Shown: positions 11,067 to 22,651 of the stretch, in pieces | How positions within the stretch are numbered: the first letter of the stretch is position 1 | How the letters are laid out: each line of letters starts with the position of its first letter | Origin: Mangifera indica | Taxonomy: Eukaryota; Streptophyta; Magnoliopsida; Sapindales; Anacardiaceae | DNA length: 64,000 nucleotides | Assembly (NCBI RefSeq): GCF_011075055.1 | Contig: NC_058144.1 | Span: 14,623,807 to 14,687,806, forward strand | Reading direction: 5' to 3' | Notes under the pieces: model-generated | What the model was told of the DNA's origin: nothing | The model's input: only the letters and a program-made list of their open reading frames with translations | Databases searched by the model: none | Made by a program: the position numbers and the translations under genes

Positions 11067-12582
11067 GTGTGATGGCTAGGGATTTATAATATAAAGCACT
11101 GCATTTTAAAACTCCGCACAACTTGTTTTTATATAGATTTAGGAATCAAGGCATGGCTAGCACCAAATGCATGCACAACAGGCTCTCCTCTAAAACATCA
11201 TGCATAGTTGGCTCCATTATATGGAATAGTTGACATTTATCCTACTAAGGTGTAAGATAGGCCAGCTTCATGCATGGGCATGTACTTGGTCTAAATATTG
11301 TCAAACTAGACTTTCAACCTGATTAGACATGATCAGTCCATTTGTGATCTCTCTCTCATCCCTAAACACTAGAATAATCAACAAATAACCTTCGCATATG
11401 AGTTTGATTCAACTCTTTTGTGCAAGTGATCTATAAACTTTCCATTGAGCTAATGGTGTTTGGATTCAGGTTGAATCCAAACACAGACCAAAATTGGCCT
11501 TTAACAAGGCATCATAGCCAACTGGATGATAAAGTGTTAGTAAATATCTTTTAAGCTTTTACAATATCACAATTACATGCAATTCAATCTTTTTATCAAC
11601 TAATATCTCTCAATGTTGAGACATAAAAGTGTGTCTATCTTAGTAACTTCTTGGTGTGAACTGATACACATCAATGACCAACACAGATCAGGCTATAACT
11701 TAATCCTACTATAACCATAGATTTAAGTGGTCATGGATGTCATTCAATATTCCCATATAGCACAATTCTAGAAGTACCTACTTTGTTGGGCATGATTAAA
11801 GTGTCTAATCATGCATATAAAATTTAACAAAATTTCACGAGCATGCATGGTTGGAGAACATGACTAAAAGTTGTGGGCATGCCTAGAAATCATGCAAGGT
11901 CACGACTTGGATGTGGGATGTCCAGTTGTGCTTGACAACATAATTCCAGGGAGGTCCAAAGAGAGGCACAACTAAACTTGTGCAAAAGCATGACTTGGAC
12001 ATGGGATGTCTAGTTGTGCTCGATAACACTATATTGAGGAAAGTGCCACCTGACCACCTTATGCATGGTTTAGAGCAAGCTGTGGATGAAATTTTTTAGG
12101 CTTGAATTCTTTATATTTTCTAGTGACGGAGAAACCCAAAAAATTTTCCAATTTTTGGCAAGCCACATCATCGAGGTGAGGGAGTATGGCATTTAAACCA
12201 TTCTTGCAATAATAGTAACCTTTGAAGCAAGCAGTAACACAATTTGAAGGCGATTTCATGTAACTACATGAAATCAATGGCCAATCAACCAAATTTTAAA
12301 TAACTTACAAATCTCAACAATATCAAGCAAAAACTCAAGAAATTAAAATTTAATAAATTTAATATAAATTCACGTTTTTTACATGACCTCAAACGTATTG
12401 TAATGACAAAACATCAACCAACAATTTTAAATTAATAATAACATCATTCATAATATTGTAACAACAATTTTATAACAACCAATTACAATTTAAAGAAACA
12501 TTTGATATTAACAATTAAAAATATGTAATTGAATCAAATAAACTTACAAGTATAATTTTGTGAATTAATTCCTCAAGGTTGA
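11067..12582. other. Retrotransposon leader/LTR-like non-coding sequence
   Basis: No credible gene. It contains a block (about 11450-11770) that is a diverged direct copy of 13550-13830, and two nearly identical segments of about 45 bp (11903-11950 and 11989-12035) sharing a GGATGT(C)..AGTTGTGCT core. The 77-residue open stretch on the minus strand at 12059-12292 shows no recognisable domain. Confidence 0.45.
11450..11770 (+). repeat. Diverged direct repeat, copy 1 of 2
   Basis: Shares with 13550-13830 an ordered series of matches: ACACAGACCAAAA, CATCATAGCC, an AATATCTC stretch and TCCTACTAT..CCATAGAT. It looks like LTR sequence of a copia family. The two copies could be LTRs of one decayed element or separate insertions. 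Confidence 0.55.
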
Positions 12583-12593
12583 CTCTGATACCA
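12583..12593 (-). promoter_or_regulatory. Copia-type primer-binding site (initiator Met tRNA)
   Basis: On the minus strand it reads TGGTATCAGAG, complementary to the 3' end of plant initiator methionine tRNA and the standard primer site of plant copia elements. It has the orientation of the copia gag at 8011-8890 but is about 3.7 kb away, where under 0.3 kb is usual. Either later insertions sit between them or it belongs to another element. Confidence 0.7.
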
Positions 12594-13136
12594 CTATAAG
12601 GGATTCATGGCCTTCTAGTAGTAGAATAACAATTAAAAATTTTTAATTAATAAGAAAATATATTGCAAAAACCCTTTTAGATCAACCTTATAGAATAATT
12701 AATTCACAAACATGTTATTAACAGTCATAGAGTGTTTGTAGAATATACTTGTATAAAGATGGTTTCTTTGACTTCTATTGATTGAGACAAGTTGTAAACT
12801 TGCTCCTAGAACCAAGAGGAGGCTTGAAACTCGGTATCCACCTAGAGCAAGAACCAAATTAGAGGATGAAACCATGCTCAAAGATTTGTTAGAATCGTGA
12901 CGATGGTTTGTGGTACTCTTGATGAATAGTCATGGCAATAATCCATAATGTATAAGGCGGCTAAGGTTTAATTAAATCACACATAATATTATGCACTTTA
13001 ATGTGTATTAAATAAGGAATAAGGACGTGCACCATCTGTGTGTTTTCATGTGAGAATTGCACGATTGGAAGAAATAAAATGGCTAGGGTTTTTGTTTAAT
13101 CTTCCTATAATGCACTCATCTGTTCTTTCGTCTCCA

Positions 13137-13141
<5 letters not shown>

Positions 13142-13189
<48 letters not shown>

Positions 13190-13222
13190 GTATGTATATA
13201 TTTATGTATGTATGTATGTATA
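13142..13222. repeat. Compound microsatellite (CA)n(TA)n(GTAT)n
   Basis: A run of CA dinucleotides (to about 13168), then TA (to about 13189), then GTAT/GTATGTAT units. Simple sequence repeat; the short open stretch across it is an artefact. Confidence 0.95.
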
Positions 13223-13549
13223 ATTACTTTAATTTATGGCCCACATGGAATTATAAACTAGGTTTGGATTTATCTAATTAGATAAATCCAATCCAACTAT
13301 GTACTTTCTCGTATACAACCCTATCCATTTAGGATTATTTTTCTTTAGTCCTTAAGTATCGTAAAATATACTTTTGAGTGTAAAAGTCTTTCAAGACTCA
13401 AAACCCTTAACCCAAAATCTAGATTGTATCTGACACAAGTTGAACTCAGAAAATTTTACACCTTTAAAGTTCAAACAACTTTTTTTTATATGTGACTCAT
13501 AGGTTCTCCACTAAGTCAGTAATGACTAAATTGGCATCGAGCTCCTAAC

Positions 13550-13830
13550 CCAACATCTATTTGGACACAGACCAAAAGTGGCCTCTAGCAAAACATCATA
13601 GCCACCTGATTAATAGAGTGGTAGCATATGGCTTCTTAACTTGTCAGTCACATAATATCTCTTTGAGACTGAGATATAGATGAAATGCCTCCCTTAGGGA
13701 TCCTCGAGTTACATAGATTGACTTTTATCAATGACTGAAAAAACATCAGATCAAACATCAACTCAATCCTACTATGGCCATAGATCTAGTTAATTAATAC
13801 CATCCGTTAGACAGTCTTGATTGAGATATC
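13550..13830 (+). repeat. Diverged direct repeat, copy 2 of 2
   Basis: Partner of 11450-11770 in the same orientation, with the same ordered anchor matches. See that entry for interpretation. Confidence 0.55.
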
Positions 13831-14609
13831 AGCTCTTATGCTTGAGACTAACAAATCCTCTATTGATCCATCATAACCTTCATACAGATCTTGATATGAC
13901 AAATTAAAACCTTTCTAGCAATCTTCTAATAAGATTATGTTAGGCTCGTGTCAAACCATACCGATCTTTACATAAGACTATCTAATAACTTTAAGTCTAA
14001 AGATAACATGCACTTTCGTTCAATAAGAGGATATATTCCATAGACACTAGATCAACCATTTATATGGAATCCTTTTAGTGAACATGTCTACAACATGCAC
14101 CTATGTGTTGTACTAAGTTATCAGTAAACAACTTTGACACGTGAAAGCTGTCATAATCTTTTGATGAGGTCGTTCAACATTATGATAACTTTATCACTAT
14201 TACCTATGCCCTTGGTCATGATAATATTAAAGTTACTGACGTTTTAAGAATAGCCACCTAATATACATATAGGGTTCTCACAATTAGGTGTAAAGTAACT
14301 ATTGTAGGCTTCAGTTATTTTATATCCAACCTTTTGCAGATTAAAAGTGGCATAAACAAATACTTGCTCCTAAGTTGTGTAATGCTTAATTAAAGGATTT
14401 ATTCCCCACTATGGATGGAATAGAGAAACTTTCTAGATCTTTTAATGTTAGTGGCAACTTATTCTAGAGAATAACAATACGTTCCTCTGAAAAGGCAACT
14501 ATTTTAAATTCATCTAACCTTTTTTTTGTTCAAGAGTATAACTTTTAAAAACTTTGTATATACAGGTATTTAAGTTATTGCTTCATGGAACAATTCTTTT
14601 ATAGAACCT

Positions 14610-14765
14610 ACATGTAAGCCCAAAGGTATTTCAATCTTTTTTCTAGTTTTTAAATTCGATGATTAATGATTTTCAATGATACATGTTATGTATGGAGGCA
14701 TATACGACAATGTATGGTTAACAGAGAGTTAATTAGTGGATCAAATTGTGATTGCAGTAAAGTAT
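14610..14765 (+). repeat. LTR fragment, left copy
   Basis: Matches 22652-22804 over about 150 bp in the same orientation, including GATTAATGATTTTCAA and GTTAATTAGTGGATCA-type segments. Farther right (to about 15850) there are repeated short blocks such as TCGTGTATGGTCCTATACA (14800 and 15523) resembling degraded ACACGGCCGTGTG motifs common in Del-type LTRs, so the LTR may continue to about there. Confidence 0.65.
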
Positions 14766-14895
14766 ATGGTTGCCTTAATAATGTAACTAGACAAACTATC
14801 GTGTATGGTCCTATACACACCCATGTATCGTGTCTTGGAGATAAAATAAAATATGATCAACCTTAATGCTATCACATTCTTTTGTTTCTCAACAG

Positions 14896-14997
14896 CTCAA
14901 AAGTGAGAGAGAAGTTTATGGTCGTCTGAAAAGTTATTGTCGATCATTAGAAGCTACCAATTTTGAAGAGAATGCATCACTAAGCATAGGAAGACAA
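14896..14997 (+). other. Orphan exon-like segment, 102 bp, origin unknown
   Basis: Seen: a pyrimidine-rich tract ending in CTCAACAG, then 102 bp (34 codons) open in one frame, then the strong donor GTAAGT. The encoded piece begins LKSEREVYGRLK and is charged, unlike a retrotransposon protein. Phase 0 at both ends. I do not recognise the family. It could be a captured host-gene exon inside transposon DNA, or chance. Confidence 0.3.
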
Positions 14998-14999
14998 GT

Positions 15000-16708
15000 A
15001 AGTGGTGCTTTTGGCTTAACTTCAGCTTATTAAGCATAATTCATTGTTATAAGAATGTTTAGAAGGATTTCTTAATTGATTCATGACCTGAATATGTTGT
15101 TTTATGATCTATGTGGATGAAATATTTGATCTTTGGATAAGATCATGAAATTTTTTCATTATAGAATATTATCTAGGGTTGTTTAGGTTAAATGACCATT
15201 GCCTTTGCATTTAATTATATTCTAACTATTTATCTAATTCTTTAGGACCTATAAAACACTATAGACATGCATGTGAAACATCTGTAGTAATATATGACAT
15301 GATTGATGTTCTATTTGGATGAAAAAATGTTTGAATGTTCATTTTTCTTAGATTTGATGCTATGAAATTATGTACATATACATTATGGTTAAAAGAATGG
15401 TAGAAACAATATGTTCAAGATGCTTAAAGACTATTATTTATGTATTGGTTATATGAGTATCACCGAAATCATAATCAGAAAGGCGTAAAAACCTTAGGAC
15501 ATGATTTCCAAATTGTGACATATGATCGTGTATGGTCCTATACATACCTATGTGTTGTTTCAGAAATTTTGAAAGTCTGAAGATTTCATGCTTATTTTAA
15601 GTGAAGATATACATGGTTGTATGGTATAAGACACAAATCCGTGTATAGTTTTCCAAAAGTGGATGACATGCATTAGAAGGCATATAGATCATCATACATG
15701 GGAGTATGTCCGAGTCAACTCCTATGTGTGTCTGCTTTTTACACGGCTGTGTGTTGAATGTCACATGCTTATGTAAATAAGTTATGAGGTACACAGGTGT
15801 GTATGGAGAAGCACATGATTGTGTACCCCATGACAAAAACAAAAAATGATTATACCCCTAGGCTATGTGCATAGAAAAGAAGAGTTAAGTAAGAAAAATA
15901 ATAAGTTATTAGAGGATAAAGAATTCAAGAAGGATATAGATAAGATGCCCAACTGTGTGGATAACAGTACAAACTCAGATCGAATTGAATTTGAGTTAAA
16001 AGTTAGAAACCTTAAGGCTAGTGTCATACAACTAGATAGTTACCAACTATATGCATAAGTGATGGTAATTGTGAAAGCAATAGGGTTGGATACCCATAAG
16101 ATGTATTATGCATTCAATGCCAAGACGGTTAGCTACCTACTTCTGTTTAGGTGTTAATGGTAAGGATATGGCTTTAGATATTTCTCACGTGATTAGTAAG
16201 ATGCACTGCATATGTACCCAAGGTAGACGTCATCTTTAGATTGTTAGTCAATAGTTTCGATAAGCTTATGTGGTAAGGGAAAAAGTTACTATCATAGATT
16301 TTCTTGTATGATCATAGTATCCCAGTTAAATAACCCAATAGGTCATTTGGCATGTGCGTAAGACATAATTGTAGCTTTCACCAAGGCATCAGATATACTG
16401 ATTTCAGTTTGGATCTTCACAACTTTCGTGGACGATCCATTTTAAGGTACCAAGGTGTTATAGTATGACCACTTTAGCTTATGGTTAGAATGCAAGTTTT
16501 ACCATTAGTTATTTGTAATAGTAGTTTTTGGTGCTAAAAGGTCACACTTATTGAGTTTTACTCATGTGTTTCCTTCTATACATTTATATGATAAGGTGAG
16601 TAGGCAGGCAGATAGAGGATCCGGTGATCTAGTTAGCAACTGCATAAGGAAAGAGACCTTTTGTTACTAAGTTTTCATCAGACATATAGTTTATTATATT
16701 TGTTAATA
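15000..16708 (+). other. Decayed LTR/leader and gag region of the gypsy relic
   Basis: No domain can be read with confidence. The 70-residue plus-strand open stretch at 15846-16058 is rich in Lys and Glu but unrecognised. By position, gag should lie between about 16060 and 17640 around the mini-MULE. Confidence 0.4.
16700..16708 (+). repeat. Target-site duplication, left copy, of mini-MULE
   Basis: TTGTTAATA, matching 17505-17513 (TTGTTATTA) at 8 of 9 positions. Nine-base duplications are characteristic of Mutator-like insertion. Confidence 0.8.
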
Positions 16709-17504
16709 GGCCAAACAACTATTTCCCACCCAAGGTTTGATGTTTTCTCAAATGTCCCCTCTTTAACTATAGAAACACCAAACACCCACCCATGACCGGT
16801 TAAATTTAACAGAACCCTAACGCCTGTAAATTTTATTTCTTTTTACCCCTTTAAACTTTAAAAACTAAAATTTTCCCCCAGCCTAACTTTTAAAAAATGA
16901 TAGTTTCACCCTAGGGTTTCGTTTTGAAATCTTCGACGACATCTTTGGCTCTATTACTGACGACCTCTCCCTCTAGAAGCATCCTCTCCTTCCGATGATC
17001 TCTTTTCACCCATTTAGAGGCCTGATTGGTGTCGAAGACTCCTTGGGAGACGAAGCTTCGTCTTCCCAGATGAAGACGAAGCCATCGTCTTTGTCTGGAA
17101 AGATAATCGTCTTCCCAGAAGAAGACCTTTGGGAAGACGACCGTCCAAGGCATCTCCGACGCTGATCGAGCCTCCAAATGGGAGGAAAGAGATCACCAAA
17201 AGGAGATGATGCTTCGGGAGGGAGAGGCCATCGGTAATAGAGCCAGAGATTTCAAAACAAAACCCTAGGGTGAAATTGCCATTTTTTAAAACTTACGCTA
17301 GGGGAAAATTTTAGTTTTCAAAGTTTAGGGGGGCAAAAATAGCTTATATTTTAGTTTATTTTTTAATATTATATAGAAAATAACGATTTCACCCTTACCA
17401 TTGTTAATTTCAACTGCTCATGGGTGGGTGTTTGGTGTTTCCATAGTTAAAAAGGGGACATTTAAGAAAACATCAAACCTTGGGTGGGAAATAGTCGTTT
17501 GGCC
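16709..17504. mobile_element. Non-autonomous Mutator-like element with 87-bp terminal inverted repeats
   Basis: The left arm 16709-16795 begins GGCCAAACAACTATTTCCC; the right arm 17418-17504 is its near-perfect inverse, ending ...GTCGTTTGGCC. Flanks are a 9-bp duplication with one mismatch. The 620-bp interior has no transposase; it is markedly richer in GC, with several overlapping copies of a GTCTTCCCAGA-type motif (17040-17150), and is bordered by a CCCTAGGG-containing segment on each side. Short minus-strand open stretches inside are not convincing genes. Right-end relatives occur near 29069 and 35605. Confidence 0.88.
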
Positions 17505-17513
17505 TTGTTATTA
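17505..17513 (+). repeat. Target-site duplication, right copy, of mini-MULE
   Basis: TTGTTATTA, partner of 16700-16708. Confidence 0.8.
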
Positions 17514-17639
17514 TTGTCATTGTTGTTAGTCTTTTCAGACACATGATATTATATCAGTATTGATTAATAAAGTGTTTTTATTACATCACCCCTTTGCACA
17601 TTATATAATTATGATCTTGACAGTAAAGATGGTTTTAGT

Positions 17640-17880
17640 AAGACAACAGAGGTAAGAAACCCTTCTAGCCTAAGAATAAGAAGAACTGTAGGGGTAAGAA
17701 ATAGAGAAAAGAGGAGTAGCCTAAACATGATAATTCCCTTACATGTCATAAATACAGTAGAAGGCATATGAATAAGTGTTTAGCCAAACAAAAAGTGTGC
17801 GACAAATGCAAGCAACCAAGACATTTTGCTAAGTAGTGTATAGCCCTATTGAATAATGTTAGCCCTAAAAAGTAGACAGT
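17640..17880 (+). pseudogene. Gypsy gag zinc-knuckle region
   Basis: Nucleocapsid part of gag. In one frame near 17800-17840 a CCHC knuckle reads C-DK-C-KQPR-H-FAK-stop-C, the spacing of a retroviral knuckle with a TAG inside. A second, poorer knuckle lies about 20 codons earlier with its second Cys changed to Tyr. A basic stretch precedes both. Upstream gag is not recognisable. Confidence 0.7.
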
Positions 17881-17926
17881 TGGGGGAGGATAGGCTCAAG
17901 TATTTATAGCTACTCAAAATTAGATA

Positions 17927-18460
17927 ATGTTAACCTATAGTTGTGACAAGTCAGTTATTGTTTCATACTTGCCCTTTATAACTTTAATTAACTCTAGTGC
18001 CATGCATTGTTTTATTACTAGAGGTATAGTTGAAAGATTAGGACTAGAGCCTTTAGTTGTTCCCCATCTCAAAATAGAGATGCTAGATGAGGACCAAGTT
18101 TATAACAGTTTAATATTGGTAAGGGAAATAGTTTTCCTGAGAGATTGTGTCATAGTTGTGGATTTGATAATCATGGATATGTTAGATTTTGATGTGATAT
18201 TGCTATGGACTTCCTGAGCAGATATGGAGTAGAAATAGACTACAAGAAGAAGAAAGATAGATTCAATATGGATGAGGGTGAGCAGTTCACATTCGAAGAA
18301 GGTCAAATCTTCAACATAATGACTAGTAGTATCAATGTTAAAAAGATACTACGTAAAGTGTATGGCATATTTGGTGCATGTGGTTTAGGAATCAATAAAG
18401 ATAGTTTCAGGCATAAAAGATACTCTAGTGGTATAAAAGTTTCCAAATGTATTCTCTGAC
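17927..18460 (+). pseudogene. Gypsy aspartic protease, active-site Asp lost, frameshifted
   Basis: The stretch 17927-18217 aligns by eye to the Del-type protease: the usual DSGA active site appears as NSSAMHCFI, so the catalytic Asp is Asn and Gly is Ser. The following DMLDFDVIL block is the conserved pre-C-terminal segment. Near 18203 the frame changes and the expected continuation appears in the next frame as MDFLSRYGVEIDYKKK (18205-18459). Confidence 0.78.
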
Positions 18461-19650
18461 AACTTTCCAAGGTTAGCACCAAAGAGGAAGTTAGAGTTTA
18501 GTATTAAGTTGGCCCCGAGAACAATGCCAATTTCTAAAACTCTATACAAAATGGCCCTAACCAAATTGTAGGAACTAAAGAAGTAGTTACAAGAACTATT
18601 AGATAGTGGATTTATCAGACTGAGCCATTTACCATAGGGTGTACTAATCCTCTTCATAAAAAAGAAAGATGGATCAATGAGAATGTGCATTAACTACAAA
18701 GAGTTAAATAAGGCAATGATGAAGAATAAGTAACCACTCTCGAGGATTGATGATTTATTTGACTAGCTTAAGGGTGTCTCAATATTCTCTAAGATAGATT
18801 TGAGGTTAGGGTATAACCAAGTCAGAGTAGCAGAGCATGATATACCCAAAACTGCTTTTAAAACTAGATGAACCTTATAAACAAGGTGTTTTGGGATTGT
18901 TTGGATAAGTTCTTGGTGGTATTCATTGATGACATCCTAGTCTACTCTAGAACTCGAGATGAGCATGAGCAACACCTAAGATTTATGCTCTAAAGGTTGA
19001 GAGAGAGATAATTGTTTGAAAAGTTCTCTCAATGTGAGTTTTGGCTAGATAGAGTGACAATTCTAGGTTATGTGGTTTCAGTATATGGCATATCAATGGA
19101 CCCCAGCAAAATTGAGGCAATGCTAGAATGGTAGAGACCTAAGACAACTAAAGAGGTTAGAATTTTTCTGGGATTAACAAGCTATTATAGATGCTTTGTT
19201 AGCTCAATCTCTTACAAAGTTGACACATAAAGATACTCCTTTCAATGGTTAGAGGCTTATAAGTAGAGTTTGCAAGAATTGAAAAGGAAATTGACCTCAA
19301 TTTTCATCCTTGCCTTGCTAAAAGAAGACGAGGACTATGTCTCACATTAGGGTTTAGGAGGAGCACTAATGTAGAAAGGGAAGGTGATAACTTATGCTTC
19401 CTATCAATTAAAATAGAATAAGACTAGATAACCCACTCACAATCTTGAATTGGCAGTTATGGTGTTTGCACTTAAGATATAACAACATTACTTGTATAGG
19501 GCAAAAAGTAACATCTGCACAGATTGCAAGAGCTTTAGATATTTCTTTACTTAAAAGAACATGAGACAAAGACGGTGGTTCGAATTGATAAAAGACTGAT
19601 TACGAGATTAGGTACCACCCAGTAAAGCCAATGTAGTTACAAATACCCTA
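18460..19650 (+). pseudogene. Gypsy reverse transcriptase/RNase H, with internal deletion
   Basis: RT pieces in order: LLDSGFIRL (near 18600), [20 protein letters not shown] (18650-18710), [15 protein letters not shown] (near 18790), then near 18868 a jump that removes roughly 20-25 family-typical residues and changes frame. After it come [16 protein letters not shown] catalytic sequence (near 18930), ILGYVVS and the FLGLTSYYRCF connection (to 19200). RNase H remnants follow (VITYASYQL near 19390; HNLELAVMVFALK near 19440). More than a dozen stops, mostly TAG in place of Gln or Trp codons. Confidence 0.82.
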
Positions 19651-21060
19651 AGCAGAAAAATGTTCTTATCATAGATTACTGCTTACTACGTGTTACAAAA
19701 GTTGGTGAAAGAATAAATTGAGGTAATCATAAGGTAGTTGACAGGTTTCCAAATTCAGTCAAGACTTTTAGGTGAGATCCATATAGCGTAGGTTTCAAAT
19801 AAGGGACGTTTACAAATTAAATGAAAAATGGTTGAGAATACTAAGATTGAGTTCAGTATGGTAGAAAACATCCTAAGGTTTTAAGGAAGGATATGTGTTC
19901 ACCGAGAGAAGAGTTTAAGAGATAAGATCTTAGCAGAGGTGTACAGTTCCTTTTACACGACCCACCTTGGAAGTACAAAGATGTATCAGGATCTGAGGAA
20001 GATATTTTGATAGACAAGAATGAAGAAAGACATTATAGACTTTATGGCAAAGTTCCTTATGTGTTAGCAGGTTAAGGGTCAACATCAAAAGCTATATGGA
20101 TTTTGGCAGCCCTTTAGTATTCCCGAGTAGAAGTGAGAACACATATAGGTGGACTTCGTGATTAGATTGCCAAGGATCAAAGGTTGTTATAATGTATTAT
20201 GAGTTATAGTTGATCAATTAACCAAGTTGACACATTTTATAACAGTCAGAGACACCACAAGTACTAATCAGTTGGGTCAGATCTATGTGAAAGAGATTGT
20301 TAGACTTTATAGAGTACCTAAAATGATAGTATCAAATCGAGACATTAGATTTTTCTCAACATTTTGGAAAAGTATGTAGAAATCTTTGGGTATGAGATTG
20401 GCATTCAACACGACATATCATACCTAGATCGATAAACAGACTGAGAGAGTCAATCAAGTGATCGAGGATATATTGAAAGCTTATTACCTAGATAGAGGAA
20501 TGAGTTAGACGGATGTGTTACAATTGATAGTGTTTGCTTATAATAATAGTTACCAGACATCCATCAAGATACCTCTTTATGAGGTTTTATTGCACTAGGA
20601 TGAGATATGAGAGAGAGATGTCTTAGTTTAGTCATTAGGGCCTAAGCTGACTCAAAGAATGATTAAGGATGTAAGGATGTTTAGGGAGAGGATGAAACAA
20701 GCCCAAGACCATCAGAAGAGTTATGCAAATCAGAAGAGACGTGATCTTAAGTATCAAATAAGTGATAAGGTGTTCTTCAGAGTAGTCTCGTATAGGCATG
20801 TTATGAGATTTATCAGAAAAAGCAAGTTAATGTTGAGATTTATAGGAATCTTTAAGGTATTAGAGCATGTAGGTAAGGTTGCCTTCCAACTTGCACTACC
20901 AATGAGCATAGATCACATTAATAACTTGTTCCATGTATTACTATTATATAAGTACATCAGTGACCTTACCCATGTGCTTAGTGTTGAGGATGTTGAGCTA
21001 AAGGATGATCTGGTCTACGAGGAAAGTCTAGTTTAGATATTAGACTAATGAGTTAAAGAG
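19650..21060 (+). pseudogene. Gypsy integrase
   Basis: Zinc-binding part near 19940-20080 (FYTTHLGSTKMYQDLRK). Core: VDFVIRLPRIKGCYNVL (first Asp near 20155); the second catalytic site reads IVSNRDIRF (near 20335), so the Asp is Asn; QTERVNQVIED (near 20440) keeps the Glu. The last stretch, 20659-21036, is open and contains the KSYANQKRRDLKYQISDKVF module and the start of a C-terminal domain (LPMSIDHINNLFHVLLL). A chromodomain, expected for Del/Tekay, is not clear in what remains before the solo LTR. Confidence 0.82.
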
Positions 21061-21178
21061 CTCAGACATAAGTGAATTCCCTAGTAAAGGTTCTTTGAAG
21101 GAATCACTTCGTTAAGAAGGTCACACGGGTTGATCAGGATATGTTGCAGAGGTTCCTACATCTGTTTGAGTGAATTTA

Positions 21179-22613
21179 TGTTGACTTAATAAGTCATTAT
21201 GTTCTTATTTTGATGCTAACAAACTAATATGTCCCTAAGCATATTGACTAATGACTTTACTTGAGTGTTAGTTTATATTGCAAGAATTTACCTAATGCAC
21301 TTGAAGGAGTTTCAAGATTCAAATGAAGAATTCTTAAAGATTTGAAGAAAAACTTAAGTTTAGGTAGATATGTTTGTAATTTGGAGCATTCGTTTTGATT
21401 AGAATATTTATTTGCATGTGATAGCTTACTTGAAAACTTATTCTCATATCTTTCACATTTTGGGTTAAAATATTGTTTTTCAAACTTATTAGGTTAAGCA
21501 AATTTTTTAATTTAAGTTTATTAACTCATCTTAAAATGATAAAGTTTTGTGAACTACATTTTTATATCTCAAAGTTGGTTTTGAAAGAATTTTCAAATAT
21601 GAGTTAAATTGTCACTTTTCAAAGGTTTAGGGGGCAAATAAGTTTTCAAAAATTTAGGGGGTAAAATTTAATAAATTTTGGTTGACCAAATTTGACCACT
21701 TGAATTCTTCGATAGCAGTTTCTGAATTATCTAGAAGCTATGTATTTTGGCTTTTAAAAATTTAGTTGACCGAATTAAATCTGATCGATCGAATTTTGGT
21801 TTGAATTTTCTAACAGCTAGTGCCACATAGGCACCACAGGAGTGTCGCATCACATCCAATTGACAGAATTACATTCGGTTGACTAAAGTTTACGTTTTCT
21901 AGAAAATTAAAACAACTAATTTTTGTGCACAACGATAACTTTCCTCATTTTCCTCTATATAAACCTAATCAAATTCATTTGTAAAGAACTTTTGCTACCA
22001 AGAACTTTTACATATTTGAGAGCAAATTAGTTTTGAGCTATTTACTTGCAAATTCTCTTTTCTAATCAAAACCCTTGCTCATACACTTTGTAATTTCATT
22101 TGCATTGGGTTGTACTAAGCTTAAACTTTCATATACACTCTTTGAGAGAGATTATATTTAGAATTCATATCAAATATTCGTACTATAAAATAGTGAAGTT
22201 CACTCTTGGAGAGGATAGAAAAATTTTTGTGAAAGAAATTGAGTTCTAGCATTTGTAAAGGTTAATAACACCTTGGAAGCTATTTTGTTGTGAAGAAAAG
22301 GCTTGGTTGAGTTTTTATCAACCAAGGATTAGTGGAATACTCCAAGAGAGATAGCTTAGAGGAGTAGACGTAGGCAGGGTTGAGGCGAACCACTATATAT
22401 CACGTGTTTGATTTTCTCTTTCCTTAGACTCATACTTTATGTTATGTTCTTTTAATTATATTGATTATTTAAAATATTTTTGTTATTCTCATAAATTGCA
22501 TTAAAAATAGGCAACATTCATTGCTTTGAATAAATTGATTTAATTTTTTAATTTGGTAAAAATTGTTTTAAATTGCCTAATTCACCCCTCCTCTTAGGTC
22601 ATTCGATCCTTCA
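21179..22613 (+). repeat. Solo LTR, copia-like, with 5-bp target duplication
   Basis: Starts TGTTGACTTAATAAG and ends ...GATCCTTCA, 1435 bp, flanked by ATTTA (21174-21178) and ATTTC (22614-22618). It splits the sequence between the gypsy pol end and its 3' LTR. TTGACCGAATT-type motifs and the AATTCACCCCTCCTC tail resemble LTRs of large plant copia elements. No internal coding region is present, so it is the product of LTR-LTR recombination. Confidence 0.8.
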
Positions 22614-22651
22614 ATTTCAAGGATGAAATTTATATTAGGAAATGAGGATTG

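Larger units (their letters stand above)
12594..14580 (-). repeat. Probable copia LTR sequence adjoining the primer site
   Basis: It lies directly 5' of the primer site in the element's direction, where the 5' LTR belongs, and includes the 13550-13830 copy of the direct repeat. I could not define clean TG...CA ends. No open frame here looks real. Confidence 0.4.

Noticed and set aside
12059..12292. 77-codon minus-strand open frame
   Set aside because: No domain, no splice or promoter context, inside retrotransposon debris.
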